Shown in pieces: positions 36,801 through 46,105 of a DNA stretch of 64,000 nucleotides (position 1 is its first letter; every line of letters starts with the position of its first letter). Made by a program: the position numbers and the translations under genes. Location of the stretch: the NCBI RefSeq assembly GCF_965638725.1, contig NC_134982.1, forward strand, positions 5,390,126 through 5,454,125, read 5' to 3'. The notes below the pieces were generated by a model. That model saw only the letters and a list, made by a program, of their open reading frames with translations. It was not told the origin of the DNA and did not search any database. This DNA comes from Aptenodytes patagonicus. Taxonomy: Eukaryota; Chordata; Aves; Sphenisciformes; Spheniscidae.

Positions 36801-39495
36801 TTTCTCAGGAAGCTTGTTAGAAGCTACTAATAATGTTTTTGCTTTTCTTCCTAGCAAGCCTCTGAACTTGCAAGCTCTAGAAAAAATTTGAGTTGTGTTA
36901 CATAGTCTGCCAATAGTCAGAATGTATGTACTGAATAAGTAATATTCTTTCAAGTCAAGCTTTTTAGAGGACATATCAGGAAACCCAATATTATTTTGAC
37001 TATTCAGAGTCAGGGACATCTGATTCTACATTTGGAGTATGGAGACTATGCGGAAAAGTCTGATGGGTCTGCAGGGGGAAGATTTGATGAGGTGTGCATA
37101 TGACAAAGTATCAGGGAGATCTGCCAAAATAAACCACTATTGAAGTGAGAGCCATTAGGTGTTATCAACTCATCTGGAAGCTCTTGGTGAGCAATCTTTG
37201 ATATAAAATATTTTGCCATATTGCCATGTGATATACTGCTCTGCTGAAAAACAAAGCTAAGTACTAATCTTTTCCATTTTATCCAGACAGACCCTGCCCA
37301 ACCCTGGACCCAAGTTGGTCTGCATTGGTTTTGGGCTTTGTTGTTCTCTTCCTGCACACACTTTGCTGTTTGCACGTGGAAATCTTGCTTTGGGAGGAAG
37401 ACTTTCATGTTACTCTACCTGGTGGAATTCATCTAAAAAGGGTTGAAGAGGAGGAAGGAAATAGTAACACTCTGTCTGCATGCAGTCGTATTAAAAAGAG
37501 AATACACTCCTATAGAGATGATACAACATGATGGCAACCTCCAGGTGCTGGGGATGCAGCGGAGGGACACTTTGCTGCCTGGGCACAGTTGTCTCCCTAC
37601 AACTCCCCAGGCTGCAGGGCCACGCGCTGCCCCTGTGAAGACCTGAAGTTATTTGGCACAATCCATCCCAAAGTGAAGAGAAACTAGAAATATTTCATGC
37701 AGCACAGGCTTTTGTACTTTTCCTCCATCCTTTTCCCACTCTCCAAACAACCTCACCTAGATGCCCCAAACAAGCAAGCACCAGCGTTAGTCTTAAAAAA
37801 CAGCGTTACACATTTAAAATAAGGCACATGGAGGCCCTGTGTTTCTCCCTTCCCCAGGGTACGCAGATGCAGTGAGGCTCCGTCTCACAGACAGAGACAA
37901 ATTGAAACGGCCACAGGCCATGCCAGGAAGTCACGGAGGATTGATATGACGCTGGAAATAGCTTCTGAGGCAAAGAGAGAAATCTCTACCAAAAATATAC
38001 ATTTCCAAGGGCAGCTTAAAGCAGGCTGGAGGACCCACTCCAGCACAGCGGTGTTGAATGAGGAGGTGAGCCCGGGTAGGTCAGACCCCTTGGAAGTTCT
38101 CCATCACTCCCCTAACTTTATTCTGGATGGCTTTGTTATGTCTGCAGCACTAAAGATCCTGCTTACTGCCTGCCATTCTCCACCCCTTCAGAGTTGCCTG
38201 AGGCCACTTGCAAGAACATGGCACAGAGAAGACTGTTTGCTCAACAGCTGGGCTCAGTTTGTCGACTTGGTTTGAATGGAGGAATTTTCAAAGAGCTCCC
38301 TATTAATTACAGAAAACCCATAGCACTGTCCTGTTTTCCCATTAACACAGTTTCTTTCAGTTTTCACTAAATTATTTCAACATCTGGGCTACAGATAAAC
38401 CAACAATTTAATTAGACTTCTGAAAATGGAAAGAATGAACTATGCAGTCAAGCATACACTTTCATCTTGAAACTGATCATAAAATATTTGTGTGCTTTCA
38501 TTCTCTGCTGCATTAAAAATCTGTCTTTAGTTTATACATAGGAAAGTATTAAAAGCTAAACAGAGAATCCTGATTTTTTTATATAAAAATTTAGCTTTAT
38601 AGAGGCTACTTTACAGCACGGATGCCTTGTTTTCACTAAGTATTCAGGCAATGAGAGGAAAATCAAAAGGAGTGCACTGAAACAGCACTTTCAATTGCAT
38701 AATTAAATATGTAATCATTCCATAACTCAGTGATACAAATAAATTTTTTGTGAACGTGGAATCAAAGGTTTGACAAGACTATGAAACTCCTAATGGCTGC
38801 ATGTAGGGTAATGTACTGTGGGTTCCCCATTCACTGGAAATTAAGACACAATGCAAGATTAACTTCTCTATCCATGCCCAAGGAAAGGCATGATGATGCC
38901 TGAATGACTTGGCTCAATTTCTGACTGTATAAAGCTATCACCTTTCTGATCTGATTCAAAATAGAAGCACAAAATATACGTTGATTGAAAAACATGCTAT
39001 TCTGACTTATTTATTCTGATATATTTTAAATCACTGTTCATTGCCCCAGATAATTTCACATTTGCAAGACAGAATGTTATGCTAAAATCACTGAAGTATG
39101 CAGAAAGAAATCTCAGCTGCTCCTTAGCTATTCACTGTGTATTCGGCATATTCGTGCTACAGGGATGGGAACATTCAAATAAATGAACAACGGGGCTGAG
39201 AAAGGAACCCAAGAGTCTTGCTTCAGAGTCCCCTGCTAGACCATACGGGCTGGTGCTACTTGTGTCCTCATTATTGCACAAGTGGTGGAATGTGAATAAA
39301 ATAGATTTGATATGCCAAGATACGATCATGATAAGACAGTGTTAGAAAAATTACAGCTTGATTATCACATTAGATATGCACATTTGCAGCTACTTCTCCA
39401 ATCAGGGAGAGCAGTACAAGCACATATTGTTCAGTGCAGTGCCAGAAGGAAGAAGATGAGGAAGAAATAGAGGGGATGGAGGGAAACAATATTAC
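33897..39495 (-). other. SETBP1: Last intron of SETBP1 (5.6 kb)
   Basis: This is the sequence between the penultimate and terminal SETBP1 exons, bounded on the gene strand by GTAATA (39490-39495) and CCCAACAG (33897-33904). It is a phase 1 intron. It holds a MIR-like SINE remnant near 34.61-34.72 kb and a weak Ty3/Gypsy integrase-like frame near 37.05-37.25 kb. Elsewhere it is unremarkable AT-rich sequence in which I see no further exon or RNA gene. Confidence 0.85.
34612..34720 (+). mobile_element. MIR/CORE-SINE-like remnant
   Basis: GTTAAGTCTCTTGCCAAGGTCAC followed by TCAGAGCTGGAA, ACCCAG and GGCTCCTGGTCCTTTGCTTAGGACACG-like sequence follows the 3' half of amniote MIR-type SINEs (GTTAAGTGACTTGCCCAAGGTCAC...). 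It is about two-thirds similar by eye. It lies in the last SETBP1 intron, on the strand opposite the gene. Confidence 0.6.
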
Positions 39496-39663
39496 CTGCT
39501 TCAGATGTTGCTGATGATGAAGGTAGGAGAGATAATACTGGAGTTGGCATTGCAACACTGTCAACAGCTGCTGGTTTCCTTCTGGTCATCATGTTACAGG
39601 CAGAACTTTCCATTTTACTATGAAGTGAAGTCTGGTCTGCTTTTAAGTGGGGACCTACAATTC
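39496..39663 (-). CDS. SETBP1: SETBP1 penultimate coding exon (168 nt, 55 full codons)
   Basis: This is a short internal exon upstream of the terminal exon. Seen in the sequence: on the minus strand a pyrimidine-rich tract ends in CCTTCCCCAG (AG at 39664-39665), followed by 168 nt open in one frame, then GAAGCAG|GTAATA as donor (GT at 39494-39495). It starts with two bases of a split codon, encodes [10 protein letters not shown]...[10 protein letters not shown]...[15 protein letters not shown], and ends with a single G. That G plus CC from the terminal exon gives Ala, so the joined product reads [12 protein letters not shown] in frame. Both borders are phase 1 and the length is divisible by three, so skipping would not shift the frame. 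It belongs to the region of SETBP1 reported to contact SET (my placement, from recalled human domain limits). An internal ATG at 39613 is not a start. The gene assignment rests on phase, spacing and recalled similarity to the human exon. Confidence 0.87.
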
Positions 39664-40746
39664 CTGGGGAAGGAAATAAAATTTGGATGAATATTGATAA
39701 AGCAACCTATCTGGGGAGTATCTGAAAAAGAGTAGTCAGTTGCTGTCCTTGTTACCTTGATATATTTCAATATCCCCCTGTGAATGTGCCTGTAATATGG
39801 TCTTAATACCAGCAAAGATCATGATTGTTTGGGGTTTTTTTATAATTTTGCTTCAGGATGTACCGTCACTGATCTCTATAAACAATGGTAAACCAACATA
39901 ATAATTTCACATTATTACTTTTTATTCTCCAAGCAAAAACACACACTGATATACGTACAAAGACAGACATGCTTCATATCTGTATTTAGTGGGATTGACT
40001 ATTTGTCATTCTCTGGGTCGTGTGTTCTCCACACTCACACACTTCTCTTCTGTAATGACTTGACTCAGTGGGTGTTTCATCTCAGTAAGGAGCAGGCATC
40101 AGGAACAGCCTCAGTATGTAATTCCCTGTCTAAAGTATATTACACTTATAATTATTTTTTAGGAATCCCCTTCCTAATGAAAATTTGCCTTACAACTCAT
40201 TGAAGAGGTGGGAGTTTTAAAAAACAAGCAATTTGTCAAACATTTTTCTACCTTGGGATTACAATGCAGAAGAAATGAGTGGTAGAAATATACCAAAGAG
40301 GTCAAATATTTCAGAAAAATAAAACTTACGAACTCAGGGCTGATAGATTCCTGCCTTAACAATGTTTCTCAAACTCTCCTATGATTTGAACCCATTTTGT
40401 TTACTTATAAATGTGTCAAATTTAAACTGCTGGGATTGAGATTTTATGTATTAGATATCTGCCTAATACACCTGAATGTATATCCACCCATTTATATGTA
40501 ATATTTCTGTGAGTTCATATGTGTGTATACATATTGCATATATGTCTGTAAGTATATGAATTTACCAAGCAGAAAGGCAGCTAAAATGCCTCAGTCAGTT
40601 TTTACAATAAGACTGGGATTTTTTTTGCCCATTTTAGAAAACTCCTAGCAGTTGCTGCTTTGTAAAAATCCAGTAGCCCTGCTCTCATGAGACCAGAGCA
40701 AAAGTCTGCTAGGGTGAGGACTTTTTGTTGTGTCTTTGCCAAGTTA

Positions 40747-40868
40747 TGAAAACCTCTCTCGGTCTCTGAGATGCTGGGCTTCAACTTATCCAGGACAGTC
40801 ATTAATTTTTCAAAGGTAATCCTTCATAAATTCCTTCTCTTTTCAAATCTCAACTTGCACATGGGCCT
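40747..40868. repeat. Unidentified ~110-bp repeat, copy A
   Basis: It shares the series GTCTCTG, GCTTCAAC.TATC, GGACAGTCATT, TTTTTCAAAGGTAATCC, TCTCAAATCT(C) and CTGCAC-like sequence with 44470-44588 in the same order and orientation, at roughly 80% identity by eye. It lies just outside the 3' end of the nested CR1. No family recognised. Confidence 0.7.
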
Positions 40869-40909
40869 CAGATAAAATGCATCAGATTTTGGCAATCAAA
40901 GATTGATTC

Positions 40910-43235
40910 AAAAATCACAAAGCAGCTGAGATTGGAAGGCTTCTCTTGAGATCACTTAGTCCACCCCACCCTGCTCAAGCAGGGTCAGCTAGAGCAGGTT
41001 GCCCTAGACTATGTCTGGTCAGGTTTTGAATATCTCCAAGGAGGGAGACTCCACAATCTCTCTGGGTGACCTGTTCAAGTGCTCGGTCATCCTCAAAGTA
41101 AAAATGTGTTTTGTGATGTTCAGACATAGAATCATAGAATGCTTTGGGTTGGAAGGGACCTCTAAAGGTCATCTAGTTCCAATCCCCCTGCCATGGGCAG
41201 GGACACCTTCCACTAGACCAGGTTGCTCAAAGCCCCATCCAACCTGGCCTTGAACACTTCCAGGGTTGCGGCATCCATGGCTTCTCTGGGCAACCTGTTC
41301 CAGTGCCTCACCACCCTCATAGTGAAGAATTTCTTCCTTATATCTAATCTAGATGGACCCTCTTTCAGTTTAAAGCCATTACCCCTTGTCCTATCACTAC
41401 ATGCCCTTGTAAAAAGTCCCTCTCCAGCTTTCTTGTAGGCCCCCTTCAGGTACTGGAAGGCTGCTATAAGGTCTCTGTGTTTCATTTTGTGCCCACTGCC
41501 TCTTGTCCTGTCACTGGGCACCGCTGAGAAGAGTCTAGCTCCATCTTCTTTACTCTTCCCCATCAGACATTTGCACACATGGATAAGATCCCCCTAAGCA
41601 TTCTCTTCTCCAGGCTGAACAGTCCCAGCTGCTTCAGCCTTTCCTCATTGGAGAGATGCTCCAGACCGTCAATCATCTTTGTGGCCTCTTGTTGGATTCT
41701 CTCCCATATGTCCATGTCTCTATTGTACTGAGGAGCCCAGAAGTGGATACAGTATGCCAGGTGTGTCCTCATTAGTGCTGAATAAATGGGAAAGATCACC
41801 TCCCTCAATTTGTTGGCAACGTTTTTCCTAATACAGCCCAGGAAGCTGTTGGCTTCTTTGCTGCAAGGGCACATGGCTGAATCATGGTCAACTTGGTGTC
41901 CACCAGGACCCCCAGGGTCTTTTCTGCCAAGCTGCTTTCCAGATGGTCAGCCCCCAGCATGTGCTGGTGCAAGCAATTGTTCCTCCCCAGGTGTAGGACT
42001 TTGCACTTCTCCTTGTTGATCTTCATGAGGTTCTTGTCAGCCCATTTTTCCAGCCTGTCGAGGTCCCTCTGGGTGACAGCATGACCCTGTGGCATATCAA
42101 CCACTCCTGCCAGTTTTGTATCTTCTCCAAATTTGCTGAAGGTGCACTCTACCTCATCACCCAGGTCATTAATTAACATGTTAAATAGTTTTGGCCCCAG
42201 TATCGACACCTTGGGTGCACCACTAGTGACTGGCGTCTAGCTGTCCTTTGTGCCACTCACTGATCACAACCCTCTGAGCCCGGCAGTTCAGCCAGTTTTC
42301 AGTCCATCTCAGTGTACATTTATCTAGTCTGTATTTCATCAGTTTGTCTATAAAGAGGTTATAGGAAACAATGTTAAAAGTCTTGCTGAAGTCAAGATAA
42401 GCAACATCAGGTTGATCAGGCATGATTTTCCCTCCAGAAATCTATGCTGACTGCTCCCGATCACCTTCTTGTCCTTCATATGTTTGGAAATGCTTTCCAG
42501 GATTATTTGCTCCATCACCTTCCCAGGGACTAAGATGCGGCTGGCCAGCCTATTGCTCCCTGGGTCTTTCTTCTTGCCCTTACTGGACTGACATTTGCTC
42601 TTTTCTAGTCCTCAGGATCCTCTCCCAACCACCACAACCTTTCAAAAATAATCAAGAGTGGCCTCATAATGACATCAGCCAGCTCCCTCAGCACTTTTGG
42701 GTGCATCCTGTCAAGTCCCATGGACTTATGTATGTTGAGTTTGTTTAACTGTTCCCTAACCAGATCATCCTCCACCAAGAGTAAGTTTCCTTTCCTTACC
42801 AGTCTCAGGGGCCTGGGATTCCTGAAGGCCAGTCTTACCAGTAAAGATTAAGGCAAAGAAGACAATGAGTACCTCGGTCTTTTGCTGGTCTTTTGCCATC
42901 AGGGTCCCTGCTCCATTTAGCAGTGGGCCCACATTTTCCCTAGGCTTCTTTTTGATGCTTATGCATCTGTAGAAACATTTCTTCTTGCCCTTCTGCCCTT
43001 GCTAGATTCAACTCCAGATAGGCTTTGGCTTCCTAAGCCCATCCCTGCATGCTTGGACATTGTCTCTATAGTTCTCCGGGTCACCTCTTCCTGTTTCCAC
43101 CTCTTTTTTGCTTCCTTTTTATGTCTGACATTACTCAGGAGTTCCTTGGTCATTCATGCAAGTCTCCTGCCACCTTTGCTTGATTTGATTTGCCACTCAG
43201 ATTTGGTTTGGTATGTCTCCACAATTTCCCTGATC
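40910..43235 (-). mobile_element. Old CR1 LINE, 5'-truncated, interrupted by a younger CR1
   Basis: This is a non-LTR retrotransposon on the minus strand. Decayed frames follow the CR1 ORF2 order from the end of the endonuclease linker through the reverse transcriptase. The pieces seen are SNVRHKKEAKKRWKQ (near 43.1 kb), KSMGPDRMHPKVLRELADV (near 42.7 kb), DVAYLDFSKTFNIVSYN (near 42.39 kb), ILGPKLFNMLINDL (near 42.2 kb), the catalytic block FSKFGEDTKL (near 42.12 kb) and DLDRLEKWADKNLMKINKEKCKVLHLGRNN (near 42.05 kb). C-terminal RT sequence continues to 41476. It resumes below 41124 with a typical CR1 3' region down to about 40910. Stops, frameshifts and loss of the FADD aspartate (GED here) make it inactive. 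The 5' limit is approximate; 43236-43420 is uncertain. Confidence 0.88.
41125..41475 (-). mobile_element. Younger 5'-truncated CR1 nested in the older CR1
   Basis: A CR1 fragment of about 350 bp begins on the minus strand with DLIAAFQYLKGAYKKAGEGL, continues through RACSDRTRGNGFKLKEG, RKKFFTMRVVRHWNRLPRE and LEVFKARLDGALSNLV, and ends in ATTCTATGATTCTATG (41125-41140). It is still largely open (frame 41213-41578 runs across the junction), so it is less decayed than its host. The host CR1 reads SDRTRGSGHKMKH just before the junction and continues on the other side with its own 3' region, so SDRTRG occurs twice. Host sequence of about ten bases seems lost at the insertion point. Confidence 0.85.
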
Positions 43236-43929
43236 CAAGCCCCAGGCCAGCAGCAAACCTCCCTGGACAGCGGGTCAGGTCAGCAGATGGGGGCCTTTGT
43301 CCCCTGCAGCAGTGAGCCCCCACTGCTATCCCTGGCTGCACCTGGATAGCACCTGGTAGTTCCTCAAAGAGTTCCCACAAGTACCCTGATACCTTTCCCA
43401 GAAGATCAAGAAGATCTCAAAGCAGAGCCAGAAACTGCTGCACAAACTTCTACGTCAGTTGGCTGCGCTCAGCCTCTCCAGATACCAACCAACATTTCCT
43501 TGTATTTGCAGCTTGGAGCTGCTATGAACAGTCCCTGCTTTTGTCCCTTGCACGTGAAATGTGAAATATCAGGAGACCTATGGGTTGTCTCAGAAACTGT
43601 GGAAGAGATCTCCAGAGGACTCAGGCACAGAAGAACTGCACTGCTGAGAGGAGTTTGAAAGATGGGGCTACAGAGTGGGCTAGTCAGAAATAGGAGTCCT
43701 GATGGACCTGTGACCTGATATCAGCCTGGGACTTAACAGAGGAGAACGGGTCTGAGCGCAGGAATAGTCAGGAGCGAGACAGAATTACAGGTCATAGCTT
43801 GGTGGAGATATGCAGAAGAGTTTCTGCCTATTAGACCACACATCCTTCCAGAGCCTCAAATCAAGTATTAAGCATCTCAAATTGTATCCATTCAACTTCA
43901 ATCTCTCTTTGCTCAGCTTCTCTTATTGC

Positions 43930-44030
43930 AAATGAGAACAATAATATACCCCTCATCTCAAGAGCAGTGCTGCGAAAATAAAATTATCAACATTCATGAA
44001 ACATTCATCTATTCACACCAAGGCTTAGAA
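43930..44030 (+). mobile_element. Possible MIR-like SINE remnant
   Basis: AAATGAGAACAATAATATAC, then CCCTCATCT, GTGCTGCGAAAATAAAATTA and TCAACATTCATGAAA, loosely follows the variable part of MIR-type SINEs (AAATGGGGATAATAATA...CCTCA...TGTGAGGATAAA...). The match is weak. Confidence 0.35.
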
Positions 44031-44469
44031 ATGTGGAATAAATGAGACATGATGTCACACACTGAATAGTGAGAGGAAAATCCAACCACCAAATAGCTGT
44101 TTGTTAGGTGAGCGCTATACATTGAATAAAGCAGTGTCCCATAGAATAACTGGGATATTTGACCAGGTAATTATGCCTATGGGATCACAGCACTATGGAA
44201 CTGTGCATATGCAAAACTGAGGTTTCAACACGCCATAGTGCTTGAGTTTGAGCCTTAACATTATTTATTCATGAATGCAGCTTGTGCGCAAGAAATGTGC
44301 GTATGTGGGTGTATGTATCAATACACATACACATATATGCATGTGCATATGGTACATAATAATGCTAACAACCTCATAAATTCAACATCTGGTTCTAATT
44401 AAACTGAAAGGCCTATATAAAGAGCCATATGAAAACATGCAGCTGTAACCTGTTGACCTCTATTGATAA

Positions 44470-44588
44470 AAAAAAAAGTCTCTGTGAAGCTGTGCTTCAA
44501 CATATCAAGGGACAGTCATTCATTTTTTCAAAGGTAATCCCTCACAAACCACTTATCCTCTCAAATCTCTACCTGCACACAGTGTTTG
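44470..44588. repeat. Unidentified ~110-bp repeat, copy B
   Basis: This is the partner of 40747-40868, in direct orientation 3.7 kb away. The shared block includes GGACAGTCATT and TTTTTCAAAGGTAATCC. Flanks outside the block do not align. It could be two copies of one dispersed element or a local duplication split by later insertions. Confidence 0.7.
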
Positions 44589-46021
44589 CATTAGGGACCT
44601 TGATTTATGGATTCCCACTCCTTGGATGGAGAGGCCGACTTCCTGTTGCCGTGGTTACTTGGATCTTGGTTCAAGGTTAAACTACTCCCAAATCAAAATC
44701 AGTGGCAGGCACAGCATCTAACAGCCAGGTTATTGACTACCCTAGGATGCTTAAAGGTCAAAGACCAAAGTACTGCTTACTGCCTTTGGGGTGAGTCAAT
44801 ATTTTCAATATTTTTATTCTGTTTCTTCTGAAGAAGTAGTTGCTGCTCAATTACCACCTATCTGGGTTTAGCAAGGTCATACAAATCATTGAGGAAAATC
44901 CTCCCCCTACAGAAGACATACAAATGTAATGAATTACTTCAAAGTCTACATGGCCCAATTGCAGCTCATCGCTGGTGAATTGGGGGTTCAGCCATCTGTC
45001 TTTTGTTTTAGGCACTTGGTTTCTTCAGCCTATATCACTCACCTCACTGAAATCCTCATCTAAATTGAGGAACAGGAGTAATTTATGGATCTGGAGCAGC
45101 CAATAAGGAAGAACCGTCAGGTTCCTTTCATAGATTCCAAAATGCAAACAGAGACTTGGAGGCACCGTTGGAAACCCACGGAGGTGCAGCAATTTGCTCA
45201 CAAGGCTGTGATTCACGTTGCAGTGGTGGGAGGTCTATCCCTTGAGTGGATGGACCTGCTGGCATGGTATCATCACCTTTCATTGGACCTTTTCTTCTCA
45301 TTTGGGGTGCTCTGTTCAGAAGGCCTTACGTAAGAGAACCCCCCAGTTCAACCCATCTTTGAGTCAGGTAACAAGAAATCATCTGCAACACCACCACAGG
45401 TGGCTCAGAGTTTAAAATTCACACACACACAACCATGATTCCAGTGTATTTTATCCTTCGTCACTGCTCCAGAGAGAGAACAAGATGATGTATATGGGTG
45501 GTCTGATTCAGACCTTGTTTATCGCCTGTCTATTGATCTTTGTGAATTTCCTCCAAATTAGAGCCTGCTTCATCCCATGAAAGACCGTACCTTAAGTTTC
45601 CTGAGTCCTACTGATAGCACAGACAACACCGCGTGCACATGCAAGTGAGCAACGGGCAGCAAAGCAGGGAGGAAATCAATCATTATTTGTTTAATGAGAA
45701 AGGTCTAAGGGAAAGGACAGCTTCAAAAGCAAGGGCAAACACGAAGGAGATTATCAAGAACCTAAAACAATGGTGGCAAGATTATAAATAAATAATGACA
45801 ATGATCATATGTAAAAGGGTGAATCAGGAGAAGCACTATTCTAGTTCAGGGCAGACTGACACTGTGTATGAGGGAACACGATACTGATGTGAAACTGGCC
45901 TTTTTCTTAAAGATTTATGGGTCCCCTGATACTTTGGATAAAAAACTGGCATTCTTCATTCACTGGTTAAGCAACTTATGAGCTCTGACTGATAATTAAT
46001 ACACTAATTTTAAAGGCCTAG

Positions 46022-46105
46022 TCATTATTGTTGTTGTTATTAAGTACTTACATTGCAAGTAATGTGGTCTAGCTCCATTGTGCTAGGCTCTGTACAAACG
46101 GATTA
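46022..46105 (+). mobile_element. Ancient amniote SINE-like remnant
   Basis: TTATTGTTGTTGTTATTAAG, then CCATTGTGCTAGGCTCTGTACAAACGG, matches the recalled core of an old amniote repeat (...CCATTGTGCTAGGCGCTGTACAAAC...) that is common in turtles and crocodiles and rarer in birds. I cannot name the family with certainty. Confidence 0.55.
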
